DNA of 64,000 nucleotides from an uncultured Roseburia sp. GTDB lineage: Bacteria; Bacillota; Clostridia; Lachnospirales; Lachnospiraceae. Made by a program: the position numbers and the translations under genes. The stretch lies in NCBI GenBank assembly GCA_947062675.1, contig CAMSQM010000003.1, forward strand, positions 1 through 64,000, given 5' to 3'. Under the pieces are notes generated by a model. That model did not search any database. It worked only from the letters and a program-made list of their open reading frames with translations, and was not told the DNA's origin. This document shows, piece after piece, positions 1 through 9,077 of the stretch (position 1 is the stretch's first letter; every line of letters begins with the position of its first letter).

Positions 1-46
1 AGATCATGCCATGTGACTGGAGTTCAGACGTGTGCTCTTCCGATCT
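1..46 (+). other. Illumina P7/read-2 adapter remnant (AGAT + 8-nt index CATGCCAT + GTGACTGGAGTTCAGACGTGTGCTCTTCCGATCT); assembly artefact, not genomic
   Basis: Bases 13-46 match the 34-nt Illumina multiplexing adapter recalled from standard library chemistry; bases 1-4 fit the end of P7 and 5-12 an i7 index. Confidence 0.97.
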
Positions 47-661
47 GAGAGAGGGGCATTCTGGAAGGATATTCAGAGCAGTATGCTCTGTGTGGCGGCC
101 GGGTTTGGTCTGGGGTTTGTCACGTCGCTTCCGGTTGCGTTTCTGATGGCATGGTATACACCGGTCCAGAAAATTATAGAGCCGTGGATCAATTTTATCC
201 GCAATATCCCGGCGCTGGGATATGCGCCTCTGCTGGTTCTGGTATTCGGTATCGGCCAGAGGCCGGCGATCATACTGATCTGGATCTGTTCGTTCATGAC
301 GATGAGTATTACGATCTATCAGGGGATTAAAAATATTGACGTGACCCTGATCAAGGCAGCGAGGGTACTTGGGGCGAACGATTTTGATATCTTTCTTAAA
401 ATTATATGTCCCGCCACGGTTCCGTTTATTATCACGGCGGTCCGTCTCGGCTTAAGTGCGGCACTGACCACTCTGCTGGCGGCAGAATCCACCGGTGCGC
501 AGGCTGGAATCGGAATGAGGATCCGTTCGCTGGCCAATTCCTTTGAGTCGGCGCCGATGCTGATGTACGTTATTCTGCTGGGAATTATAGGATTAATTCT
601 GGTGAAGATTGTTGACATTATCGAAAGGAAATTAACAGGATGGCAGGAAACGATAAATTAG
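47..661 (+). CDS. ABC transporter permease, SsuC/TauC-like (5'-truncated)
   Basis: Binding-protein-dependent permease with EAA-type loop (AARVLGANDFDIFLKIICPATVPFI); the track ORF start at 32 lies in adapter. Confidence 0.9.
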   Translation, partial: ERGAFWKDIQSSMLCVAAGFGLGFVTSLPVAFLMAWYTPVQKIIEPWINFIRNIPALGYAPLLVLVFGIGQRPAIILIWICSFMTMSITIYQGIKNIDVTLIKAARVLGANDFDIFLKIICPATVPFIITAVRLGLSAALTTLLAAESTGAQAGIGMRIRSLANSFESAPMLMYVILLGIIGLILVKIVDIIERKLTGWQETIN

Positions 662-1431
662 TAAAATTAAAAATAGACAATGTCGTCAAGGAGTATCAGG
701 GGCGCAATGGAAAGACCGTCGCGCTTAACGGGGCCAGCCTGGATATTAAGGAGAACGAATTTATCTGTGTCGTGGGCCCTTCCGGCTGTGGGAAGTCCAC
801 GCTGCTCAATATTATTGCGGGTCTTCTGGAGCCGACCAGCGGAGCCGTATATCTCGACGGCAGAAAGATTGAGGGCACAGGTGTGGAGCGCGGTGTTGTG
901 TTTCAGCAGTATGCGCTGTTTCCGTGGAGGACCGTGCTGAAAAATGTGATGTTCGGTCTCGAGATGAAGAAGGTTCCGAAGGAGGAGGCGAAGGCCACCG
1001 CGCAGAAGTATATTGAGGCGGTGGGGCTGAAAGGGTTTGAGAATTCCTATCCGAAAGAGCTCTCAGGCGGAATGAAGCAGCGTGTGGCGATTGCCCGCGC
1101 ATATGCGGCAAATCCGGAGGTGCTCCTTCTGGATGAGCCGTTCGGCGCGCTGGACGCGCAGACCCGTGTCCAGCTTCAGACAGAGCTGCTCAATACCTGG
1201 GAACAGGAGAAGAAGACCTGTTTTTTTATCACACACGATGTGGATGAGGCGATTATTCTGGCCCAGCGTGTCATTATCATGAGCGCGCGTCCCGGAAGGA
1301 TTAAGAGGATTGTGGATATTGATATACCATATCCGAGAACACAGGAGACCAAGTCGGATAAGCGGTTTCTGGAGCTGAAGGCGGAGATCTGGAATGAGGT
1401 TTACCATGAATTTCTGGAAGTGAGAAAGTGA
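640..1431 (+). CDS. ABC transporter ATP-binding protein, SsuB/TauB-like
   Basis: Walker A GPSGCGKST, signature LSGGMKQR, Walker B LLLDEPFGALD; overlaps upstream permease. Confidence 0.95.
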   Translation: MAGNDKLVKLKIDNVVKEYQGRNGKTVALNGASLDIKENEFICVVGPSGCGKSTLLNIIAGLLEPTSGAVYLDGRKIEGTGVERGVVFQQYALFPWRTVLKNVMFGLEMKKVPKEEAKATAQKYIEAVGLKGFENSYPKELSGGMKQRVAIARAYAANPEVLLLDEPFGALDAQTRVQLQTELLNTWEQEKKTCFFITHDVDEAIILAQRVIIMSARPGRIKRIVDIDIPYPRTQETKSDKRFLELKAEIWNEVYHEFLEVRK

Positions 1432-1562
1432 GATAGGGTATCTGACTGCAGTGAGGCATGCGGCGGCGTGAGGTTACAGATGCTTCGCAATCCCGGGATA
1501 CCTGTGAAGGGACGGGGATGCCGGCACTGCGGCTGAAATATTTTTAAAGGAGGATTTCTATT

Positions 1563-2702
1563 ATGAAGAAAAAGTTTTATGCCCTGTTACTGGCGGCAGC
1601 TGTGACGGTTTCCATGACAGCATGCGGTGGTGATGACGGCGGCAGCGCGAAGAACGGGGACGATGCGTCTGCAGGAAGCGATGCGGCGGGAGATGATGCG
1701 ACCGCAGGCGATGATGCGGCGGGAGACGACGCGTCCGCAGGCGATGATGCGGATGAGAATGTGGCGGACGCCGGGACGGAGAATGCAGGTGCTCCGGGAG
1801 AGTTAGTGGAGCTGAATATCGCTTATATGCCAAATTATGCGTCCCTGTGGTCGGTTCTGACCGGAATGGACCAGGGTTATTTTGAGGAGGAGGGGCTTAG
1901 CATTAAGCTCTGGGAATTTGCGGACGGACCTTCCGAGATCGCAGCGATGGAGGGCGGAAGTATTGATCTCGCATACATCGGACACGGTGCGCACAGGCTT
2001 TGTATTAACGGCCAGGCGACGATTTTTGCTCCGAGCTCAGTGCATAGCACAGATAAAATTGTGGTGCTCACTTCTCACGGGATTGAATCCGTGAATGATC
2101 TGAAAGGCAAAAAGATCGCGTATAATGCAGGTTCCTCTTCCGAGACCGCGTTAAACAGTGCACTGACGGTTTCCGGCCTGACTATGGATGATATCGAGGC
2201 ATATGAGATGGATCCGACCAATATGGTGGCAGCCATGACTTCCGGTGATGTGGATGCCTGCACGGCATGGAATCCGTACAGCAGCCAGATTATGGATAAC
2301 GTCGAGGATGCGGTGGAGATTGAGTTTGCGACTGACGCCGTGAACCTTTCCAGCTGGATCTGTCTGCCGGGTTATGCGGAGGAGAACCGTGATATTCTGG
2401 TCCGCTTCAGCCGCGCCCTTTACAAATCCATGCAGTATGCGGCTCAGGAAGAAAACTGGGATTATGCGGTCGGCCTGTATGCGACGCAGTGTGCGAAGGA
2501 TAAAGAGGCATGTCTGGTGGAGACGAACGATGCGACATGGTTCAGTGCAGACGCGGTAAAGAGCGGGATTGAAGACGGAACCATGGAGTCTTATTACACA
2601 AAGCAGCAGCAGATGTTTATCAGCAGCGGAGACGTAGAGGGAGAGGTGCCGCTGGAGAATTATGTGCTGTTTGATGTGATGAAGGAAGCGCTGGGGAACT
2701 GA
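1563..2702 (+). CDS. ABC transporter substrate-binding lipoprotein (NMT1/SsuA-like)
   Basis: Lipobox-like SMTACGG, Asp/Ala/Gly linker, SBP fold motifs; RBS aaaggagga upstream. Confidence 0.9.
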   Translation: MKKKFYALLLAAAVTVSMTACGGDDGGSAKNGDDASAGSDAAGDDATAGDDAAGDDASAGDDADENVADAGTENAGAPGELVELNIAYMPNYASLWSVLTGMDQGYFEEEGLSIKLWEFADGPSEIAAMEGGSIDLAYIGHGAHRLCINGQATIFAPSSVHSTDKIVVLTSHGIESVNDLKGKKIAYNAGSSSETALNSALTVSGLTMDDIEAYEMDPTNMVAAMTSGDVDACTAWNPYSSQIMDNVEDAVEIEFATDAVNLSSWICLPGYAEENRDILVRFSRALYKSMQYAAQEENWDYAVGLYATQCAKDKEACLVETNDATWFSADAVKSGIEDGTMESYYTKQQQMFISSGDVEGEVPLENYVLFDVMKEALGN

Positions 2703-2757
2703 CGCACGATCTGGTAACGGCGGCAGATAGTCTGTCGCGGAAAGCGGGGAAAACAGA

Positions 2758-2798
2758 CCCTGTGGAGCAGCCTGAATGTCTGTTCCACAGGGTTTTTT
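2758..2798 (+). terminator. Rho-independent terminator after the ABC operon
   Basis: ccctgtggagcag / ctgttccacaggg stem followed by tttttt. Confidence 0.85.
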
Positions 2799-2886
2799 AC
2801 CGGGAAGCGGTCATACTGTGGAAATGTATGGCGCGGCGCGGAAGATAAGAGGCACTGAGAGGCCGTTGCCGGGAAGGAGTCGTAAA

Positions 2887-4773
2887 ATGGTTTGTGGAGA
2901 AAATCTGACAGAGACGGCAGGCTTTGCGGAAGAGGAACTGCTCGGATATCTGCAGCGCATGGTGAAAGATCTGCCGGAAAATTATCATGTAGTATTTTCT
3001 GTGGATGAAAATCTGTTTCCGGAAGGGCAAAACGATGGTTACCGGGTACAAATGGAGGAAACAGGGGGACGTATTACAGGAAATAATGAGAGGAGTCTGC
3101 TTCTGGCGGTTTATGATTATCTTCATTTTACCGGATGCCGTTTTCCGCTTCCGCTTGCGGAGTATGAGATTGTACCCTGCATCGGAAGGGAGAAGCTTCG
3201 GGCGGCTTATGAAAAACAGGCATCTTTTTATCATCGCGGCGTATGTATCGAGGGAGCGGACTCTTTTGAGAATATCCTGAATTATATCGAATGGCTTCCC
3301 AAAATCGGATTTAACAGTTTTTTCCTTCAGTTTCAGACACCTTATGCGTTTCTGGCGCGCTGGTACGAACATCTGGAAAATCCTTATGAGGAAGAGGAGC
3401 GGTATACGCCCGGGGATGCACAGAGGGATCTTCGGCTGCTGGAGAGGGCGGTAAAAAAACGAGGGCTGCTGCTTCATGAAGCCGGACACGGCTGGACGGG
3501 GGAAGCGCTGGGGTATCACACGGTGTCGTGGGATCTGCAGGATGCGGTTCCGGATGCCGGTGTGGTTCACAGGATGGCAATGATAAATGGCAGAAGATCC
3601 CTGTATAAGGGAGTGCCGGCGAATACCAATCTCTGCTATCACAATGCCGACGCGGTGGATGCGTTTGCGGAGCTTGTGACCGCATATGCCAGGCAGAATC
3701 CGCAGACTGATTATGTGCATGTGTGGCTTGCCGATGACTACAATAATCTCTGTGAATGTCCGGAATGCAGGCGGACAACCCTTTCTGACCAGTATGTGTT
3801 GCTTTTGAATGAGATTGACCGGAGGCTGTCGGAGGAGGGGATAAGGACACGTATCGTATTTCTGCTTTACCAGGAGCTGCTTTGGCCTCCGGTGGCGGAG
3901 AGACTGAAGAATGAGGACCGTTTTGTGCTGATGTTCGCCCCGATCAGCCGGACCTTTGAAGTGAGCTATATGTCGGAGGAGTCCGGGGAAGAAGTAGCGG
4001 GCAGGATACCGGTTTTTCAGAGGAATCAGATTGTACTTCCGACGAAGCTGGCAGAGAATATGGCGTTTCTGAAGGGGTGGCAGACTGTTTTCGGGGGAGA
4101 TGGTTTTGTGTACGATTACCCTCTCGGACGGGCGCATTATGGTGATTTCGGGTATATTCATATGGCCAGGGTGATATACGGGGATATTCAGAAGCTGCGG
4201 CAGATGGGAGCTGACGGGTATATCAGCTGTCAGGAGCTGCGGGCAGCGTTTCCAAATGCACTGCCGGATTATGTGATGGCGCGTGCACTTTTTGACAGCA
4301 GGTGTCCGGTGGATGAGATTATCAGGGAATATTCGATGGCGTGTTACGGGGAAGACTGGGAGAAGGTGACTGAGTATCTTGAAAATCTCTATGTTCCGGG
4401 GGGCTGTGACTATGTAAATGGAAAGGGGCCTCGCAGGAATGCGGAGATTGCAGCACAGATGGAGCGTGTGAAACAGTGCTGTGTGGATTTCGGTTCATGT
4501 CTTGCGCGCCATCGCACTTCCTCCGGCGGCTGGGAAACTATTTTCTGGGAAGTTCTCGCATATCACAAAAGGTATGTGGAGCTGTTTTCAGAGACGCTGC
4601 GTCTGTTCTCGTCCGGGGAGGAGGAAGCGGCAGGCGCAGAATGGGAGACACTGCGGGAGCTGATCTGTAAAAATGAACGGAAATACCAGCCGTTTCTGGA
4701 TGTTTACCGTGTTCTGGAAGTTACACAGAGGTATACAGGACTGCACAGGCAGCAGGGAAAGGAAGAGATATGA
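2887..4773 (+). CDS. DUF4838/GH20-like glycoside hydrolase-type protein
   Basis: VWLADDYNNLCECPEC motif typical of DUF4838 proteins; start moved from 2776 (inside the terminator) to ATG 2887 preceded by aaggag. Confidence 0.7.
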   Translation: MVCGENLTETAGFAEEELLGYLQRMVKDLPENYHVVFSVDENLFPEGQNDGYRVQMEETGGRITGNNERSLLLAVYDYLHFTGCRFPLPLAEYEIVPCIGREKLRAAYEKQASFYHRGVCIEGADSFENILNYIEWLPKIGFNSFFLQFQTPYAFLARWYEHLENPYEEEERYTPGDAQRDLRLLERAVKKRGLLLHEAGHGWTGEALGYHTVSWDLQDAVPDAGVVHRMAMINGRRSLYKGVPANTNLCYHNADAVDAFAELVTAYARQNPQTDYVHVWLADDYNNLCECPECRRTTLSDQYVLLLNEIDRRLSEEGIRTRIVFLLYQELLWPPVAERLKNEDRFVLMFAPISRTFEVSYMSEESGEEVAGRIPVFQRNQIVLPTKLAENMAFLKGWQTVFGGDGFVYDYPLGRAHYGDFGYIHMARVIYGDIQKLRQMGADGYISCQELRAAFPNALPDYVMARALFDSRCPVDEIIREYSMACYGEDWEKVTEYLENLYVPGGCDYVNGKGPRRNAEIAAQMERVKQCCVDFGSCLARHRTSSGGWETIFWEVLAYHKRYVELFSETLRLFSSGEEEAAGAEWETLRELICKNERKYQPFLDVYRVLEVTQRYTGLHRQQGKEEI

Positions 4774-5597
4774 GGCACGCATATTATTACTATGGAAAAG
4801 AAGAATTTTTACGGAAACCAAAGCTTCCGGTTGTGGTGATGGGGAATAATGACGAGGTATTTCGCGCTATTGCGGAGGAGATGGCGCAGGAGATCAGACA
4901 AAAAAATGCACTCGGAGAGAAGACGGTGCTGATCTGCCCGGTGGGGCCCGTGGGTCAGTATCCTTATTTTGTGGAGCTTGTGAACGCGGAGGGAATCAGT
5001 CTGAAAAATGTATGGTTCCTGAATATGGATGAGTATCTCACGGATGAGAAAGAGTGGATTCCGGAGGAGGATTCCTTAAGTTTCCGTGGATTTATGAACA
5101 GGACCGTATATTCGAAGATTTGTCCGGATCTTCTGATGCCGGAGGAACAGAGGGTTTTTCCGGATCCGCACAGACCTGAGGCGATGGAGGAGCTGATCGC
5201 AGAGCTGGGAGGTGTGGATATCTGTTTTGGAGGAATCGGCATTAACGGACATCTCGCATTCAATGAGGCGGATGATAATCTGTCCGCGGAAGCGTTTTGT
5301 AATCTTCGCACCAGAGTACTTGAGATCAGCAGGGAAACCAGGACAGCCAATGCGATTGGTGATCTGAACGGGGCGGTGGATGATATGCCGCGTTTTGCAG
5401 TTACCATCGGTATGCGTGAGATTTTTCATGCCCGAAAGGTACGGCTGGGATGCTTCCGGGACTGGCACCGCAGCGTGGTCCGTCACGCAGCTTATGGGGA
5501 GATTTCCGCACACTTTCCGGTTACGCTGATGCAGAATCATCCGGATGTGCTGCTGCGCATCACGGAAGCTGTGGCAAAACTGCCGGATGAGATGTAA
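4770..5597 (+). CDS. Glucosamine-6-phosphate deaminase/isomerase family protein (divergent NagB-like)
   Basis: FLNMDEY and GGIGINGHLAFNEA motifs; ATGA-type overlap with upstream gene. Confidence 0.8.
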   Translation: MRHAYYYYGKEEFLRKPKLPVVVMGNNDEVFRAIAEEMAQEIRQKNALGEKTVLICPVGPVGQYPYFVELVNAEGISLKNVWFLNMDEYLTDEKEWIPEEDSLSFRGFMNRTVYSKICPDLLMPEEQRVFPDPHRPEAMEELIAELGGVDICFGGIGINGHLAFNEADDNLSAEAFCNLRTRVLEISRETRTANAIGDLNGAVDDMPRFAVTIGMREIFHARKVRLGCFRDWHRSVVRHAAYGEISAHFPVTLMQNHPDVLLRITEAVAKLPDEM

Positions 5598-5690
5598 GGC
5601 AGACGCCTGAACGGATGGAAGACATAATGAGGTCCGTGTAAAATACATAACAGGAGCAGGAGAATATACAGGGGTATCAGGGAGAAGAGA

Positions 5691-6875
5691 ATGGAAGATA
5701 TCTATATAGTGAACGGGGAGATTTACAGGGGACATCAGTTTCGAAGGGGGAATCTTGAGATCCGCGGGGGAAAGCTCCGCTGTATGGCTGCGGAGGAAAC
5801 GGTTCCGGCGGGAGCGCGGGTCCTGGATGCGGCTGGCTTAAAAGTGGTTCCGGGATTTATTGATATTCACACACACGGAGCGACGGGGATCGATGTGAAC
5901 TGTGCATCCGCAAATGATCTGGAGAAGACAGGCTGCTTTTTTGCGAAAAACGGGACAACTTCCTGGCTGGCGTCTGTGCTGACGGATACGAAAGAGCAGA
6001 CAGAGTGGTGTATCAGACAATACCATTTGTACCGGAGAGGGGAGCGCAGGGGAGCGGAGCTTCTGGGAATTCATCTGGAAGGTCCGTTTCTGGCATCTGC
6101 TTACAAGGGAGCAATGCCGGAGGAGCTTCTGCGGGAGGGGGATATAAGTCTGGCAGAACACTACCAGAAGCTGGCAGAGGGCGGTATCCGTTATATGACC
6201 GTGTCTCCCGAAGTTCCGGGGGTGCTGGAAATGATTCCGCTGCTGGAAGGGATCGGAATTGTGGCGGCAATGGGACATTCCGGCGCGGATTATGCCACGG
6301 CCATGAGGGCGGTGAGGCAGGGCGTGCGCGCAGTTACACACACAGGGAATGCCATGCGGCTGCTGCATCAGCATGAGCCTGCAGTTCTGGGAGCAGCGCT
6401 GGAATCGGATGCATACTGTGAGGTGATATGCGATGGAAGGCATCTGCATCCTGGGACAGTACGGCTGATTATTAAGACAAAAGGAACGGACCGGGTCATT
6501 GCTGTCACAGACTCGATTATGGCGGCGGGGCTGCCGGACGGAAAGTATCACCTGGGTGTGAACGAGGTGATTGTGGAGGCGGGAGACGCAAAGCTGGCGT
6601 CAGACGGAGTCAGGGCGGGAAGTACACTGACGCAGAAGCTTGCGCTGAAAAACCTGCTGTCCTGGACAGGGCTTCCGCTTGAGGACATTCTGCCGATGCT
6701 GACGGAGAATCCGGCGAATCTGCTTGGGATATCGGATCGGAAGGGGTTTATCGCAGATGGAAAAGATGCAGATCTGGTACTGCTTGACGACGATCAGGAG
6801 ATTGCAGCCGTGATGGTGGCAGGGATATGTGTGTCTGATTGTAATGTGCCGGGAATGGAGTACCGCAGAGCGTGA
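5691..6875 (+). CDS. nagA: N-acetylglucosamine-6-phosphate deacetylase
   Basis: GFIDIHTHG, HLEGPF, MGHSGADY and VTDSIMAAGLPDG motifs. Confidence 0.93.
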   Translation: MEDIYIVNGEIYRGHQFRRGNLEIRGGKLRCMAAEETVPAGARVLDAAGLKVVPGFIDIHTHGATGIDVNCASANDLEKTGCFFAKNGTTSWLASVLTDTKEQTEWCIRQYHLYRRGERRGAELLGIHLEGPFLASAYKGAMPEELLREGDISLAEHYQKLAEGGIRYMTVSPEVPGVLEMIPLLEGIGIVAAMGHSGADYATAMRAVRQGVRAVTHTGNAMRLLHQHEPAVLGAALESDAYCEVICDGRHLHPGTVRLIIKTKGTDRVIAVTDSIMAAGLPDGKYHLGVNEVIVEAGDAKLASDGVRAGSTLTQKLALKNLLSWTGLPLEDILPMLTENPANLLGISDRKGFIADGKDADLVLLDDDQEIAAVMVAGICVSDCNVPGMEYRRA

Positions 6876-7029
6876 TGACAGACTGTTCCGCCGTCTGGTT
6901 TCGGTGGAGAACAACAGACAGCTGTAATAGGTATTTCTTTGTTATGGCAGAAAACAGGGCATTTATCAGGATATTATATTCCCGCGTTGCGGACAGAATC
7001 GGAATAGAGAATGATCAGACCGCCGAAAA

Positions 7030-7416
7030 TCATGGCGCAATTTTCACTTCCATTCCGTCGGCGGGCGTAATGTCTGCACTGGCGGCATACTGCTTTCCGG
7101 GGTCGTAGATTCCCCGGACAATGACGGTTCCGTCTGCAGGGTTTTCGGACTGTACGGTTACAAGGACTGCCCGGATCAGGTATCCGGGGCCGGAGCGGTT
7201 CTGTCGTTCTTCAATATAATAAACGCAGGTTCCTTCCGGGCTGGTAAAGAGAGCTTCCCGTGGAAGAACAAATCCGTTTTCCTGCCAGTCCGGTTCCACA
7301 GCCCGGACGACGGGGAGCATCTGCCGGTAGATGATCTGCGAGGCGATCGTACAGATCAGCAGAATTATGCCGGTCCAGACAGACAGGGTTTTTGCGAGAT
7401 GTTTTTCACGACTCAT
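7030..7416 (-). CDS. Single-TM extracytoplasmic accessory protein of the sugar ABC locus (unknown function)
   Basis: N-terminal TM helix then short beta-rich domain; aaggag RBS; same strand and adjacent to permease genes. Confidence 0.6.
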   Translation of the reverse strand: MSREKHLAKTLSVWTGIILLICTIASQIIYRQMLPVVRAVEPDWQENGFVLPREALFTSPEGTCVYYIEERQNRSGPGYLIRAVLVTVQSENPADGTVIVRGIYDPGKQYAASADITPADGMEVKIAP

Positions 7417-7455
7417 ATGAAATACTCCTTTCCTGCGGGTGCAGGTGATATGGTT

Positions 7456-8217
7456 TTATTTTTCCAGCATAAGTCCGCCGCCTTCCATCAGTTCCTCGCG
7501 GAAGTTCAGAAGCAGAAGAACCGCAGGGAGCATGGAAAGCAGACCACTGTGAAAGCTGAGCGGGAAATTGTTCCGGTCCAGCGAAGCCAGAAATACACTT
7601 AAGGGATACTTTGATACATCCCGCAGAAATACCATCGGCTGTTCCGCCATGTTCCATGCGTCCACAAAGGTCAGCAGGAGCACGCTTGCGGCTCCGGTGC
7701 GCCCGGCCGGAACCATAATTTCCCAGAGCAGTTTCATGGGGCCGGCGCCGTCCATCTGAGCGGAATCCATGAGTTCATCCGGGATGCCGCGAAATGTCAT
7801 CCACATAATAATTGTTCCGAACGGAGAGAACACTGCAGGCAGGATCAGTGCCCAGACAGTGTCAAGCAGCCCCATCCGGTCCAGGATCAGATAGGATGGC
7901 GTCAGAGTGACCTGCAGCGGAAGCAGCAGGACGACCACAAGGATTCCGAGCAGGAAGCGCCTGCACGGAAGAGGATATTTTGCCAGGGCAAGTCCGCCCA
8001 TACAGCTGACCACCAGCTGTCCGGCCGTGATCGCGGCGCAGATTCCCAGACTGTTCCAGAATTTGTAAAGATATTCCGGTGTGCGCAGAAAAGTGAGAAA
8101 GAATCCCTGCGGGCGGGCGATACAGCCCCACAGCAGATAGAACACCGGCCCCAGGGCGGCTGCGGCCGCAGAGAGAAGCGCCAGTGAGCCGGCGCATTTA
8201 CGGATCGTTTTTTTCAT
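7456..8217 (-). CDS. Carbohydrate ABC transporter permease (MalG-like)
   Basis: Membrane permease with DSAQMDGAGPMKLLWEIMVPAGRT EAA loop. Confidence 0.92.
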   Translation of the reverse strand: MKKTIRKCAGSLALLSAAAAALGPVFYLLWGCIARPQGFFLTFLRTPEYLYKFWNSLGICAAITAGQLVVSCMGGLALAKYPLPCRRFLLGILVVVLLLPLQVTLTPSYLILDRMGLLDTVWALILPAVFSPFGTIIMWMTFRGIPDELMDSAQMDGAGPMKLLWEIMVPAGRTGAASVLLLTFVDAWNMAEQPMVFLRDVSKYPLSVFLASLDRNNFPLSFHSGLLSMLPAVLLLLNFREELMEGGGLMLEK

Positions 8218-9077
8218 GTGCGCCTCCTTTGAAACAGCAGGATACAGACAGTTACCAGTACAATGGGAAGGGCGGTCAGCACTGAGGCTGCCGCGAGGCG
8301 GGCATAATTCAGATTTTCAAAATTGTTGTTCAGAAAATGCTGCAGCAGATAAATGCTCTCATGCGGATACTTTCCGCCCAGCAGAAAAGCTTCCCGATAG
8401 GATTTAAAACTATTAATGACGCCGAGCACAGCCGAAAAAGCGAATGACGGCGCAAGTAGCGGCAGTGTGATGTACCAGAGCTGCCGGGGCCGGTCAGCTC
8501 CTTCCATGGCTGCTGCGGCATACAGTTCACTGGGAATCAGGGAAAGACCCGCCAGAAACAGTACGGTGATGTAACCACAGTTTTTCCAGAGATACAGTGC
8601 CAGGAGAACCGGAAATGCAGACGAACTCTCCAGAACGGGGGCGGGAATGAGCCATTCAACCACCATCACGATGCTTGCGATCGGAAGAACCAGCGGAAGA
8701 AGAATGGTGCGGCCGCACAGGCGGGTACCGGGAAAGCCGCCGTGCAGCAGCAGCGCCAGTGCCAGTCCCATCGCCAGCAGCAACGGCACGCCCAGTGCGA
8801 GAAATTTTATGGTATTTCCCGCCGCCAGCAGAAACGATCCGGACTGCAGCAATTTCTCATAGATGGAGAATCCGGCAAAACGCGTCCGTCCGCCGCCCAG
8901 TCCGAAGGAATAGCCGATGACCATGGCGAACGGGAGGACAAAGAAAATCAGCGTGCCCAGCAGGATGGGCAGAATCAGCAGTCCGCCGGTCAGCACCCTG
9001 CGCTTTAAGAGAGACAGGCGCTTTGCAGGTCTGATTTTATTCGTCCAGATAGGACCATTCTTTTTCGATTGCTGCAT
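8214..9077 (-). CDS. Carbohydrate ABC transporter permease (MalF-like)
   Basis: Permease with AAAMEGADRPRQLWYITLPLLAPS EAA loop; overlaps the next permease by 4 nt. Confidence 0.92.
   Translation of the reverse strand: MQQSKKNGPIWTNKIRPAKRLSLLKRRVLTGGLLILPILLGTLIFFVLPFAMVIGYSFGLGGGRTRFAGFSIYEKLLQSGSFLLAAGNTIKFLALGVPLLLAMGLALALLLHGGFPGTRLCGRTILLPLVLPIASIVMVVEWLIPAPVLESSSAFPVLLALYLWKNCGYITVLFLAGLSLIPSELYAAAAMEGADRPRQLWYITLPLLAPSFAFSAVLGVINSFKSYREAFLLGGKYPHESIYLLQHFLNNNFENLNYARLAAASVLTALPIVLVTVCILLFQRRRT

Noticed and set aside
1433-1562. Possible riboswitch between the ABC ATPase and SBP genes
   Set aside because: Only weak short complementarities seen; no known aptamer consensus recognised
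2797-4161. 454-aa minus-strand ORF opposite the DUF4838 gene
   Set aside because: Antisense shadow ORF; no family-like motifs, His/Pro/Arg/Ile-rich composition, and the plus-strand frame has a clear conserved protein
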